Source of the DNA: Rhodococcus opacus B4
GTDB taxonomy: Bacteria; Actinomycetota; Actinomycetes; Mycobacteriales; Mycobacteriaceae
Reading direction: 5' to 3'
DNA: 64,000 bases
NCBI RefSeq assembly: GCF_000010805.1
Contig: NC_012521.1
Coordinates: 62,001 to 126,000, forward strand
Of this stretch, positions 42,704 through 52,248 are shown piece after piece (the first letter of the stretch is position 1; every line of letters begins with the position of its first letter). The position numbers were made by a program, and so were the translations under genes. The notes under the pieces are model-generated. The model saw only the letters and a program-made list of their open reading frames with translations, searched no databases and was not told the origin of the DNA.

Positions 42704-43870
42704 ATGCAGCGCACCTTCTTCGAAGAAGACCACCAGGCGTACCGGGAGACGGTGCGCGAATTCCTCGCCCGCGAGGTCGAACCGCACTACGAGCGGTGGG
42801 AGACCGAACGGCTCATCGACCGCTCCGCCTGGCTCGCCGCCGGCAAGTCCGGGATCGTCGGCCTCGCCATACCAGAGGCCTACGGCGGTTCCGGCGTGAC
42901 CGACTACCGATTCCGTAACGTGGTCGCCGAAGAGATCGCCCGCACCGGCACCACATCCTTCGGCGCGGGTATGAGCCTGCAGGACGACGTCGCACTTCCG
43001 TACATCATCGATCTGGGCACCGACGACCAGAAGCAGCGCTGGCTGCCCGGCATGGCGGCCGGCGAACTCATCGGCGCCATCGCCATGACCGAACCCGGCA
43101 CCGGATCGGACCTGCAAGGAATCAAGACCACCGCCGTCCGCGACGGTGACGACTGGATCCTCACCGGACAGAAAACCTTCATCACCAACGGCATCCACTC
43201 CGACGTGGTGATCGTCGTCGCCCGCACCGACCCCAGCGCCCGCGCCCGCGGCTTCTCCCTGCTCGTCGTCGAACGCGACATGCCTGGCTTTACCCGAGGA
43301 CGCAAGCTGCACAAGGTCGGCCTGGCCGGCCAGGACACCGCCGAACTGTCCTTCGACCAGGTGCGCGTACCAGGATCGAACCTGCTCGGCACCGAAGGCC
43401 GCGGCTTCCTCTACCTGATGGAGCACCTTCCCCTCGAACGGACCTCCATCGCCGTCACCTCGATCACCGGCGCCCGCGCCGCGTACGAATGGACCAAGAA
43501 CTACGTGTTCGAGCGCAGCGCGTTCGGCGCACCGATCGGCGACCTGCAGAACACTCGCTTCGCTCTCGCCGAGATGCTCACCGAAATCGAAGTCACCCAA
43601 TCGCACATCGACCGGTGCGTCCTGGCCCTCAACGCCGGGGAGCTGACCGCCGTCGACGCCGCCAAGGCCAAATGGTGGGCCAGCGAACTGCAAAAGCGTG
43701 TCGTCGATCGGTGCGTGCAACTGCACGGCGGCTACGGCTACATGCTGGAATACCCCATCGGCCGCGCCTACGTCGACACCCGCGTCCACACCATCTACGG
43801 CGGCACCACCGAAATCATGAAGGAAATCATCGGCCGCGACATCGCCGCCGACATGTCCGCACCTGCGTAA
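42704..43870 (+). CDS. acyl-CoA dehydrogenase
   Basis: A 388-residue FAD enzyme of full length. Family signatures are AIAMTEPGTGSDLQGIKTTA, LTGQKTFITNGIHSDVVIV and QLHGGYGYMLEYPIGRAYVD. The catalytic base is Glu in IYGGTTEIMKEIIGRDIA, in the position used by medium- and short-chain enzymes. It introduces the 2,3-double bond into an acyl-CoA and hands electrons to ETF. It lies directly after the thiolase and with it forms a beta-oxidation pair; a hydratase and a dehydrogenase are supplied by the divergent operon to the left. Confidence 0.92.
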   Translation: MQRTFFEEDHQAYRETVREFLAREVEPHYERWETERLIDRSAWLAAGKSGIVGLAIPEAYGGSGVTDYRFRNVVAEEIARTGTTSFGAGMSLQDDVALPYIIDLGTDDQKQRWLPGMAAGELIGAIAMTEPGTGSDLQGIKTTAVRDGDDWILTGQKTFITNGIHSDVVIVVARTDPSARARGFSLLVVERDMPGFTRGRKLHKVGLAGQDTAELSFDQVRVPGSNLLGTEGRGFLYLMEHLPLERTSIAVTSITGARAAYEWTKNYVFERSAFGAPIGDLQNTRFALAEMLTEIEVTQSHIDRCVLALNAGELTAVDAAKAKWWASELQKRVVDRCVQLHGGYGYMLEYPIGRAYVDTRVHTIYGGTTEIMKEIIGRDIAADMSAPA

Positions 43871-44044
43871 CCCGAACACCGGACAACAGCTCCGTGACCG
43901 GGCTCGTCCCAATCCAAGGAAGACGTGCCCGGCGGGCCAGTTCACGTGAACTGATCCAGCAACACCACGGGCGACCAAGTAACCAACTGCCGGGCGCTGT
44001 TTTGATGCGGCCACCCGGCGTAACGCGAAACTGAGGTGAAACGT

Positions 44045-44737
44045 ATGGCCAAGCCCGTACTTCTCGTGCACGGTGCCTTCACCGGAGCATGGGCATGGGA
44101 CAAAGTGATCGCCGAACTGGAACAGCGCGGGATACGGGTAAATACCGTGGATCTTCCGAGCCGCGGTCCGGACGGAACGCTCGAGCGAGATGCCCAGGCA
44201 GTCCGCGACTCGCTGAAGGTTTTCGATGAGCCGGCCGTCTTGGTGGGCCATTCGTACGGCGGTGCCGTGATTACCCGTGCCTCCGCGGACAACGACGGCG
44301 TGGCACATCTCGTCTACGTCTGTGCCGCTCTGCCCCAGACCGGCGAATCCGTAAGCGACCTCCTTGGCCGCGACCCGGAGCCACAGGGCGATCTCGGTGT
44401 AGCGCTCGAACCGCGGGAGGACGGCACCGCCACGCTCGAGCGCGAGGCAGCACGGGAAACCATGTTCAACGACGCCCCAGACGAGCAAGTCGCCCACGTA
44501 TTGGACAAGATGGGCCCACACGCGCTCGGCACGCTCGGCGAGACCGCCACTGGGCTCGGCTGGCAGCAACACCCCGCCACCTACGTGATCACGCTCCAGG
44601 ACAAGATGTTCTCCGTCGCCTTGCAGCACGAGTTCGCGAGCCACGTCGACACTGTCGTCAAGGTGGACGCGGGACACGGACCGATGTTCACCAAACCGGT
44701 CGAGATCGCCGAGGCGATCGCCGCAGCGGCGAGCTGA
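44045..44737 (+). CDS. alpha/beta-hydrolase (esterase/hydrolase of the salicylate-esterase type)
   Basis: About 230 residues. ATG 44045 follows GAGGTGAAA; an in-frame GTG at 44036 is less likely. The HG motif for the oxyanion hole is in VLLVHGAFTGAWAWDKVI and the nucleophile elbow is VLVGHSYGGAVITRA. The catalytic His is in VDAGHGPMFTKPVEIAEAI. It is small, like methyl-ester and plant hydroxynitrile lyase-like hydrolases. It could open an ester or lactone produced by the Baeyer-Villiger monooxygenase of the regulon. It lies 170 bases after the dehydrogenase, probably in the same transcript. Confidence 0.82.
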   Translation: MAKPVLLVHGAFTGAWAWDKVIAELEQRGIRVNTVDLPSRGPDGTLERDAQAVRDSLKVFDEPAVLVGHSYGGAVITRASADNDGVAHLVYVCAALPQTGESVSDLLGRDPEPQGDLGVALEPREDGTATLEREAARETMFNDAPDEQVAHVLDKMGPHALGTLGETATGLGWQQHPATYVITLQDKMFSVALQHEFASHVDTVVKVDAGHGPMFTKPVEIAEAIAAAAS

Positions 44738-45340
44738 CCCTGTCCAAAAGTGCCGGGCCGGAACGAATTCCGCCCGGTCCGGCGACGCGTAGTCAGCCGA
44801 TCTAGAGGAAGCCCCTGGCCCTTTTCGCGGGGACACGCCTCGTACTCGACGGGTCGATGGTCTGGCCGAAGGCCGTCCAGCGGGGTGCCTGTCCGATACT
44901 GGCGGGCGCGTCGTCTCAACAGCACCGTGGCGTGCCATCGAGTCACCCCCGGCGCGTCTGAAGGGGGACAGCGACGACGTCGAAGCAGCGGCCGGGCGCT
45001 CGGTGTCGATCTAGGCGAGCGGGCGGGTGGTCTGCCTCGGTGCCGCTGTGCGCGGGCCCTCCCGACTCAGTTTCGGGTCACGTCCAGCGGCGGCGCAGCT
45101 CTCCGCCGATCGCGACTGCCCGTCGGCGACATCTCTACCGAGCCGGGCTGTTGAGGTGGGTGAAGAATCGCGAAGACCCGGCGTGTTGGGGGAACTGACG
45201 TTCAAGCGCATTGGGGATGGTGTGGGCCGGCCTGAGTTCGACTGGCGAGGTGTGCGCATCGATCTCGGCGGTGGGAGACGACAGAAGCCACGAATCAGCC
45301 CGATCGGGATGCGCAGCAGGTGCTGAGCTGGCCGGGCGAG
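44738..45340. other. no gene recognised
   Basis: GC-rich DNA with only overlapping shadow frames. It may contain decayed coding sequence belonging to the regulator remnant downstream. Confidence 0.35.
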
Positions 45341-45645
45341 CACCCGTTCGACGCGGCATCAGGATTGCGCTCGGTCGACGAAGCTGGTGCGGCTCGGCTC
45401 CTGCTGGATCGCCTGCGGGGGGAGGCCCCACATCCCGAGATGCGCTCGGATTGCTGGTCCGGACCGTCGGGTCATGGCCGAGCAGTTTGCTCGAGGCCCC
45501 TGGAGTCGTTCCTCATGTGGGGCGGGAAGCGTGCGCTGACCGTGCCGGCGAGCTCGGCGTTCATGCGAACACGGTGCGTGAGCGTTTTCGGCGGCGTCGC
45601 CGGCTCGCTTGCCGATCACGACCCGGCGATCGCGACTACATGACG
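45340..45645 (+). pseudogene. decayed PucR-type regulator, C-terminal HTH region
   Basis: Three plus-strand frames in succession resemble the end of a PucR/CdaR regulator: LESFLMWGGKRA, then AGELGVHANTVRERFRR, then VAGSLADHDPAI. These correspond to the helix before, the HTH and the segment after it in such proteins. The intact regulator at 49668 has LGVHANTIRYRTARIEQL at the same place. Frame changes near 45540 and 45600 make it non-functional. Confidence 0.5.
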
Positions 45646-45684
45646 GCCCGGACGGCGTTCCCCGTCCGTGGCTCGGGCGAACCG

Positions 45685-46830
45685 CTACTGGGCCGGCTCG
45701 AGGCCGTTCCGGCCACCGGCTGACGGTTCGTCGAGGATGCCCGTCTCGTCGATCTCAAGCTCTGCGAGCACTTGACGCGTTTGGTCGCTTCCCCGCGCGG
45801 TGGTGCCCAGCGGCCGAAGCGCCGTTCGGCTGAACCGGGGCGCCGGCGAGGGAAGGAGATCGTCGCCGGCTCGGGTGAAGACCCCACGTTCCCGGTTGTG
45901 CGGATGGTCCGCGGCCTCCGCCCCCGTCAACACCGGCGAGATGCAGGCACCAGCGGCCTCCGCGTGCTCGGACCACTCGGATTGCGTGCGCTGGGCGAAA
46001 GCGGCCCCGAGTCGTTCACGCCACCAGGGCCAGGTGGCACGATCCCACCGATCCGGCCCGTCTCCAATGTCGAGCAGCGCCAGTAGGAACTTCCAGTACC
46101 GCTCCTCCACGGCTCCGACCGCGACAAGGCGGCCGTCAGATGCTGGGTATACGTCGTAGAACGGGGCGCCGGAATCGTTGAGGTTCGAACCCCGGTCTTC
46201 GTTCCACCGTCCCTCGTTGCGCATCTCGTGACTCATGGTGCTGAGCAGCGCGTGGCCCTCGAGCATCGACGTGTCGACCACCTGTCCCATACCTGACGCG
46301 CGGGCCTCCAACACGGCAGCCGTCACCCCTAGCGTGAGCAACATTGCGCCACCGCCGTCGGCGAGCAAGTTCATCGGTGGTGCCGGCAGGGTGCCGGCGC
46401 GTCCCAGGTGGGCGAGTACGCCGGAGACGGCTAGGAAGTTGATGTCGTGGCCGGGCTGGTTCGCCAAGGGCCCGGTCTGCCCCCAACCGGTGATGCGTCC
46501 GTAGACCAGCCGGGGATTTGCGGCCATACAGTCAGCGGGTCCCACACCGAGGCTCTCGGCGACTTCGGGTAAGAAACCCTCGATGACGGCATCGACCCGG
46601 CTCGCGATCGCGAGCACGACCCGCCGCCCCGCATGGGTGCGCAGATCGAGACTCACTCTCCGCCTGCCGCGCCCGAGCCCGGCGTCTCCTAACGGCGTGA
46701 TGTCATCGGCGGGCCGAGGGCGGCAGATGCTGATCACCTCGGCGCCGAGATCGGCTAGCAGCATTCCGCTGAAGCGCACCGGACCTCGGCCCCCGAGCTC
46801 GAGCACCCGCAGTCCATGCAGGGGTCCCAC
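45685..46830 (-). CDS. CaiB/BaiF-type (class III) CoA transferase
   Basis: About 381 residues. I chose GTG 46830, giving GPLHGLRVLELGGRGPVRFS as N-terminus. It shows the family features SGMLLADLGAEVISI, NPRLVYGRITGWGQTGPLAN, and PGHDINFLAVSG with the catalytic Asp; near the end is a typical DHPHNRERGVF. It moves CoA between carboxylic acids or acts as an acyl-CoA racemase. It follows the monooxygenase gene on the same strand, 79 bases downstream, and may activate an acid released after ring cleavage. A second, different CoA transferase is at 55649. Confidence 0.88.
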   Translation of the reverse strand: MGPLHGLRVLELGGRGPVRFSGMLLADLGAEVISICRPRPADDITPLGDAGLGRGRRRVSLDLRTHAGRRVVLAIASRVDAVIEGFLPEVAESLGVGPADCMAANPRLVYGRITGWGQTGPLANQPGHDINFLAVSGVLAHLGRAGTLPAPPMNLLADGGGAMLLTLGVTAAVLEARASGMGQVVDTSMLEGHALLSTMSHEMRNEGRWNEDRGSNLNDSGAPFYDVYPASDGRLVAVGAVEERYWKFLLALLDIGDGPDRWDRATWPWWRERLGAAFAQRTQSEWSEHAEAAGACISPVLTGAEAADHPHNRERGVFTRAGDDLLPSPAPRFSRTALRPLGTTARGSDQTRQVLAELEIDETGILDEPSAGGRNGLEPAQ

Positions 46831-46909
46831 GTTGCATCCATTCCCGTACGGATTATCGCGCTTCGAGGGTCCGCTCGCGCTACTGCACGAGCGGACCCTC
46901 AAATGTCAG

Positions 46910-48541
46910 CTAGGCAAGAACGGGCGCGGCATCAAGCACATAGCTCGAGAACCCGCCCTCGACCTCCTGATTCACGGCTGTGACGTAGTTGCCCAAGCCG
47001 CCCAGATAGCACAAGGTGCTCGGCTTCTTTCCGGGCACGTTCGCGCCCAGGAACCACGGCCGATCGCCCAGGCCCTGCTCGAGCAGCGTCGCCTTGAGGA
47101 CCATGTCGCACTGGTCCGACCAGGCCTCGACCCCCTCCGGAGTGGCCTCGACACGGGTGGCCTTCTCGGCTAGGGCGCGTTCGAGGATCTTTTCGATGAG
47201 ATCGACCTGCGTCTCGATGACCGGTGGGTGGCTGGCGAAAGGCGCCTGAGGTCCCAGGATCGTGAACAGGTTCGGGAAGCCGGCCGCCGACAGACCGAGC
47301 AGCATCTTGGCCCCATCTGCCCACTGCTCCGCGATCGTGCGACCTCCGACTCCGCGGATGTCCAGGTTGGACAGGGGGCCGGTGATGGCGTCGAACCCTG
47401 TTGCGTAGATGATCACGTCCAGCTCGTACTCGGCGCCGCTCGCAGTACGTAGGCCGGTCGGCGTGATCTCGTGGATCGGATCCTCGCGCACACTCACCAG
47501 GGACACGTTCGGACGGTTGTACGTCTCGTAGTAGAAAGTTCCCAGCGGTGGGCGCTTGCCACCGATCGGGTGGGTCGTGGGGCAGAGCAGCTCGGCTGTG
47601 TGCGGGTCCTTCACAATGGTCCGGATCTTGCGGCGGACGAACTCCGCAGCCGTATCGTTGACGCGCTGGTCTACCAGCAGGTCGTCGACGGTCTCGAAGA
47701 TGAACCGGAAACCGCCGGCCTCCCAACCCGCCTCGAAGACCTTCTCCAGCTCCTCGTCGCTGAGCTCGGAACCAAGCCGCTCCGGGGATTCCATCGGGAA
47801 GCCGAAGACGTGCTTGAACGCCTTGTCCCAGACAGTCTCGTAGTCGCGACTGAGCTCGGCCTTCTGCTCGGGCGACAACGCATGATTGCGGGTGGGCACC
47901 ACGAAGTTGGGGGTGCGCTGGAAGACCGTCAGATTCTCGGCGACGTGCGCGACACTCTGGATGACCTGGACTCCGGTAGCCCCGGTACCGATGACGCCGA
48001 CCCGCTTGCCGGCCAGGTCGACCGGCTCGTGGGGCCACTGGGACGTCGAATAGAACTCGCCCTGGAAGGAGTCCGCTCCGGGGAAGGGCGGCTTGAAGGC
48101 GACACCCAGCCACCCGAGGCCCGTGATCAACCAGCGGCAGCTGACCTCGAGGCCGTCCTCGGTGACCACGGTCCAACGGTTCGTGTTCTCGTCGAAGGTT
48201 GCGCCCGTGACACGCGTGGAGAACCGGATGTGCTTGCGCATGTCGTGCTTGTCGGCGACATGGCGAAGGTAGTCGAGCGTGTCGGGCTGCGCGGAGAAAC
48301 GCTCACGGAAGTCCCATTCCTCCCAGCCCTCACGGTCGAAGGAAAAACAGTAGGCCCAGCTTTCGGTGTCGGTCCGTGCCCCGGGGTACCGGTTCCAGTA
48401 CCAGGTTCCGCCGACGTCGGTACCGGCCTCGAACACTTGCATGGACAGCCCGAGCTTGCGCAGGGCGTGGATGGTGCGCAGGCCGGCGAAGCCTGCGCCG
48501 ATGACGACGGCGTCCACGTCGGACAGGGTCTGCAATGGCAT
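46910..48541 (-). CDS. Baeyer-Villiger-type flavin monooxygenase
   Basis: A 543-residue class B flavoprotein monooxygenase. The FAD-binding motif is VVIGAGFAGLRTIHALR (residues 12-28) and the NADPH-binding motif RVGVIGTGATGVQVIQSVA (180-198). The BVMO fingerprint FxGxxxHxxxWP appears as FQGEFYSTSQWP (159-170), with Ser165 in place of His. Its length and the rest of the sequence (GGTWYWNRYPGARTDTESW, FLGANVPGKK) are those of cyclohexanone/phenylacetone monooxygenase relatives. It should insert oxygen next to a carbonyl, giving an ester or lactone. It is transcribed with the CoA transferase and preceded by a shared 17-bp motif 280 bases upstream. Confidence 0.92.
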   Translation of the reverse strand: MPLQTLSDVDAVVIGAGFAGLRTIHALRKLGLSMQVFEAGTDVGGTWYWNRYPGARTDTESWAYCFSFDREGWEEWDFRERFSAQPDTLDYLRHVADKHDMRKHIRFSTRVTGATFDENTNRWTVVTEDGLEVSCRWLITGLGWLGVAFKPPFPGADSFQGEFYSTSQWPHEPVDLAGKRVGVIGTGATGVQVIQSVAHVAENLTVFQRTPNFVVPTRNHALSPEQKAELSRDYETVWDKAFKHVFGFPMESPERLGSELSDEELEKVFEAGWEAGGFRFIFETVDDLLVDQRVNDTAAEFVRRKIRTIVKDPHTAELLCPTTHPIGGKRPPLGTFYYETYNRPNVSLVSVREDPIHEITPTGLRTASGAEYELDVIIYATGFDAITGPLSNLDIRGVGGRTIAEQWADGAKMLLGLSAAGFPNLFTILGPQAPFASHPPVIETQVDLIEKILERALAEKATRVEATPEGVEAWSDQCDMVLKATLLEQGLGDRPWFLGANVPGKKPSTLCYLGGLGNYVTAVNQEVEGGFSSYVLDAAPVLA

Positions 48542-48819
48542 AACGGGTGGTCCCTTCGATCTTTCAGGTTTTGTGTTACTGGTGCGCCAGCTTCGGCGGT
48601 CGACCTAGATCGACGAACTGCGTCGAGGATCAGGTGGGCAAGGTGTGGCCGGCACGCTGCCGTGGTTGCCAGCCGGGCCGGACTCGTCCTGGACGCAGCC
48701 GCCCACCGGAAAGCGCATGCCGTCGGTGGTGACGCCAGTGATGACTCGCTGGAGGGGAACAGTCATGACGCAACTGTGACACGCATCTCAGAACCGGTCA
48801 TCCTCGTGCCCACCACAAG

Positions 48820-48836
48820 TTTGTGCACTAATACAG
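48820..48836 (-). promoter_or_regulatory. shared 17-bp motif, copy 6 (monooxygenase operon), degenerate left half
   Basis: On the minus strand CTGTATTAGTGCACAAA has the full GCACAAA half but a weakened TTGGAY half. It is oriented toward the monooxygenase gene. Confidence 0.35.
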
Positions 48837-48839
48837 AAG

Positions 48840-49667
48840 CGGTCCGAACAGCGCCTCCGCTGGAATTCCCGCGGTGATTAGTGCGGGTCTGGATTGAATT
48901 ACGGTTCGACTGCGGAGAAGGCGACTCCTCTGCCGGCACGCGACCCGCGGCCCCGGCGCCCGCCGGTGTTGTCGGCCAGGTTGAGCGGGGGCTGAGGGTT
49001 GACCTCGACAGAAGATCTTCCTGGCCGGTGCCGTCGACCTCACCTCGACGACGGCACCGCCCGCCAGCCGCGTCACGGGGCTCGACCATCAGGTGACCTA
49101 AGCGGCGGCTTCCACCAACACTTCGGGCAGCGGTCTGCATCACGGGGAGTACGACGGCCCCGAGCGGGTCGAGTCGGACTGGTTTGCCGTGACGGATCCG
49201 GATGTCGAGGCTCAGCTCGGGGAGGGAACGAGCACTACGACCGGGTCGTCAAAGGGAGCCCGCACCACCACTGGCATCCTGCAGCCCCTGCAACCCGACA
49301 CACGCGTCACCTGCATCGACCGGCAGTTGGGCTGGTGACTGTGGGACGACCACTGCACCCTCTTTGTATGTATACACAGAAATGCAGCGTCGGAATCATG
49401 GCCTGCGAACCCTGGGGAGACTCGCCGCCGAGGCAGACACCGCCGCGGCCCGGCTAGAACAATCATCGGGCCAGCTCGGACTTCGACCCGGCTACCTACG
49501 GAGGGAGCTGGAAAGTTGAGAGTCCACGACTTCTCCCTGATGTGTCCAAACCTCATCAAACACGCTCACCAGCCACAACAGGTCCACTTCGAGCCGACTC
49601 TCGTACAGCACTTTGGTGCGCCCGTCGAATCGGCGGACGGTGAATCAATCGATTGGATTAAGAGTTG
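48840..49667. other. no gene recognised
   Basis: Some plus-strand sequence (49020-49240, for example EYDGPERVESDWFAVTDPDV) has coding-like composition, but no start, stop or known family fits. It may be relic DNA between the monooxygenase operon and the regulator. Confidence 0.35.
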
Positions 49668-51632
49668 CTATTCCACGTCCGCGTCGTCGGCCTCGTCGGC
49701 CTCGTCGGCCTCAATCTGATCGCTGGTTTCGGTGGGGTGATCTGTCATGGGTAGGGCGGATGTCGGGGGGAGCAGGCCATTCATCCGCAGAATGAGGAGT
49801 GCGAGCTGCGCAGTCAGCTGGGCGTGTGCATCGGTGGCGACGTCGAGGCCGGTCAGCTGCTCGATCCTGGCGGTGCGATAGCGGATGGTGTTGGCGTGTA
49901 CCCCCAGAAGTCGTGCGGCGCGTCGAACGCTCCACCCGGCATCCAAGAAGACGCTGAGCGTGGTCAACAACTCTCGGGTTTTGGCGCTGTCCGACGCGAG
50001 GAGCGGGCCAAGTGCGTCATGCGCGTAGCGCAAGGCATCAGTCGGGTCGGTGGAGGACAAGAGCAGACGGCCGGCGCCCAGTTCGTCCACTGTGAGGAAT
50101 TGAGTGCCGGGAATGCCTAAATGGTGGTGCATGCAGGACAGGACCTGACGGGCCTCGTTAAAGGCGCGGGTGTCCTCACCCGGGGCGTAGGCCACGGTGG
50201 AAATGGCAACGTTCAGAGCGTCCTCGGAGGCGATTCCGGTGACGGCTGCACGGACTCGATCTTTGGCCCAGGCGACGCCGCGGCGGTGATCGGCACTCTC
50301 GGGAAGCTCGAGAATCAGGGCAATGTCGTTCCCGGATGGCGCAGCCATGACCGCCGAGGGTGATTCACGATCGGTGAGCCGTTTTGCCAGCATCTGAGGT
50401 GAGATTTGCAGGGGCGCGTCCTTCTGCCGCGCGGCAACCAGACATACGACGCGCGGAACGTCCAGACGCAGGCCCAACACCTCGGCCCGCTCCTCGAGGG
50501 CCGCGAGCGACTCATCGCCACGTAACAGACTTCCCGTGAATGCCTCGATTGTGTGCCATTGAACGGTGCCGGCGCGTCGCTCACCGGATCTTTCCAGCGC
50601 GATGTTCAGTGCGGCGCGGCGAACCACGGCCTCGTCGAGCGGGCTCAATCGACGACCGTGCTCGGCTACAACGACATAGCCCCAGCAATCCCCATCGAGC
50701 ATGACGGCGCAGAGGAGGAGACGGTGATGCAATCCAAGCCAGGGGAGGGGTTGGATCACCGTGGGCGTTCCGGGCTTCAATTGGGCGAGCGATTCCCTGA
50801 CCGCTGGAGCCTCGCGAATATCCTTGTCCAACAATTTCGGGGTGAAGTTCTGCGCGGACTGGGCAGGAGAGGACAACACGCGTCGGCGGAATGCGTTGTC
50901 GTAGATCGCGCACGGTTTGCCCAGAAGGCGGGCGACCGTGTCACCAATCTCCCTTAGGCTCGACCCTCGAAGCACTATCTCGGTCAACTGCTCTTCCAGG
51001 CTGGCGGCTTGCCGCAGCTGTTCGATCTGAGTGGCTACCGTGGACAGACTCGAGCGCAGTCGAGTAGTTAACTGTGTCTGCCGGATCGCCGTGGCCCCCA
51101 GGTCCGCGAACGCGACAGCGAGTTCCTGGTCCGCGGCGCTGAACTCGACAGGGGTGTTTTCGCTGTCGAGGTAGACGACCCCGATGACTTCATCGTGAAG
51201 GACCATCGGAACACCGAGGACGGATTGGGCGTTCCATCGGCGCATCGCGGATTTGATCGGTCGCGGGTCAGATAAGGTGTTCGATAGGGCCACCGGTCGG
51301 CGAGTCGAGAGGATCTCCCGGGTGAAACTGTCCTGCATCGTGCCGCTGACCAGCTGTTTGACTTGAGCGTCGATGTTGGTCGGGGCATGCGCCGCCCGAC
51401 CATGCAGAAGCCCGGTTTCCTTATCCACCAGATGAATGCTGCACCGGTCGGCACCGGTCAATAGGCACAGCTTCTCGGCGATAACATGCAATACGACATC
51501 GAGATCGCGGCCCTCGGCCAACGCCTCGGCCACCTCACGAAACGCGGTGCACGCCCGGATGTCGGCGCGGTAGGAACCTTGTGCCGTGCCAGCTGATTTA
51601 CATTTATCAGGCAAGGGGGCTGCAGTGCTCAC
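49668..51632 (-). CDS. GAF-domain PucR/CdaR-family transcriptional regulator
   Basis: A 654-residue regulator. Residues ~35-180 form a GAF sensor (VIAEKLCLLTGADRCSIHLV ... VLGVPMVLHDEVIGVVYLDS). A linker helix and a second sensor-like region follow (~220-370). Next comes a GGDEF-like CdaR domain (~380-530, NVAISTVAYAPGEDTRAFNE). The C-terminal PucR HTH has LLTTLSVFLDAGWSVRRAAR and LLGVHANTIRYRTARIEQL. Such proteins activate catabolic genes on binding a pathway compound. It sits among the operons that share the 17-bp motif and is the only intact regulator there, so it is the leading candidate for the factor that binds it. The C-terminal tail is a 9-base-repeat-encoded acidic stretch (ADEADEADDADVE). 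Confidence 0.88.
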   Translation of the reverse strand: MSTAAPLPDKCKSAGTAQGSYRADIRACTAFREVAEALAEGRDLDVVLHVIAEKLCLLTGADRCSIHLVDKETGLLHGRAAHAPTNIDAQVKQLVSGTMQDSFTREILSTRRPVALSNTLSDPRPIKSAMRRWNAQSVLGVPMVLHDEVIGVVYLDSENTPVEFSAADQELAVAFADLGATAIRQTQLTTRLRSSLSTVATQIEQLRQAASLEEQLTEIVLRGSSLREIGDTVARLLGKPCAIYDNAFRRRVLSSPAQSAQNFTPKLLDKDIREAPAVRESLAQLKPGTPTVIQPLPWLGLHHRLLLCAVMLDGDCWGYVVVAEHGRRLSPLDEAVVRRAALNIALERSGERRAGTVQWHTIEAFTGSLLRGDESLAALEERAEVLGLRLDVPRVVCLVAARQKDAPLQISPQMLAKRLTDRESPSAVMAAPSGNDIALILELPESADHRRGVAWAKDRVRAAVTGIASEDALNVAISTVAYAPGEDTRAFNEARQVLSCMHHHLGIPGTQFLTVDELGAGRLLLSSTDPTDALRYAHDALGPLLASDSAKTRELLTTLSVFLDAGWSVRRAARLLGVHANTIRYRTARIEQLTGLDVATDAHAQLTAQLALLILRMNGLLPPTSALPMTDHPTETSDQIEADEADEADDADVE

Positions 51633-51817
51633 ACGAATCTCCGTTGATCTGGGTCACGCCTGGAGGCAACCCGTAATGTGAAGCCTGCCACATGACCCAT
51701 GTAGCGCCATGCTCGCGATGAGAAACCCTGATGTCAAATCTCCGCGCGGCTTCATCCAGGATGCCCGCATAGCGGCGTGTCTGTCACGTCGGTGCGGTGG
51801 TCGAGGAGTAGGGCCGG

Positions 51818-52162
51818 ATGATGGAACTGGCCATGGCTGACCGTAGGGCCGTCGCCACGGCGATCGCGACCCGACGAGCCGGGTATGGCGAAAATCTCGA
51901 CGAGCTGTGCGCCCGCGACCGGCGGCATAGCGACCATGCCCGCAAGGCATTGGGGGTAGCTTTGATCCCGAAGGCGGTACATCCCCGGACAGCAGGCCCG
52001 CCGACGTACGAGCCGAACGTTGTTGCGGCGTTGATCTTCTGCTGGGCGGCGCTGGCAATGGGCGGCAAGCGGCTGGCGCCGACGTTGGCCGATCTCGTAC
52101 CAACCTCGTACCCACTGTGCGGTCGTTCGATGAACTTGACGGCAGGTCTGCGGAGCCATTGA
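51818..52162 (+). pseudogene. transposase N-terminal fragment (integrase-catalytic type)
   Basis: The plus-strand frame ADRRAVATAIATRRAGYGE ... LDELCARDRRHSDHARKALG ... PPTYEPNVVAALIFCWAAL, then GGKRLAPTLADLVP, matches the HTH-containing start of ISNCY/IS1202-like transposases. It breaks off before any catalytic residue, and the spacing suggests small deletions. It is a relic. Confidence 0.5.
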
Positions 52163-52248
52163 CGGAAGGCCGAACGCATGAAGTAGCGTCCTTGCGAGGC
52201 TGGATGTCCGTGTTTCTTCATGACACCGCCACACAGGACCGTGGGCTC

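Noticed and set aside
42617-44938. 773-codon minus-strand frame across acyl-CoA dehydrogenase and hydrolase
   Set aside because: Antisense to three well-supported genes with conserved active sites; its own protein is Gly/Val/Asp-rich shadow.
47471-48877. 468-codon plus-strand frame antisense to the Baeyer-Villiger monooxygenase
   Set aside because: The minus-strand gene has complete flavin and NADPH motifs; this is its mirror.
49370-49390. TGTATACA palindrome as a regulator site
   Set aside because: Only eight bases and not repeated at any promoter in the window.
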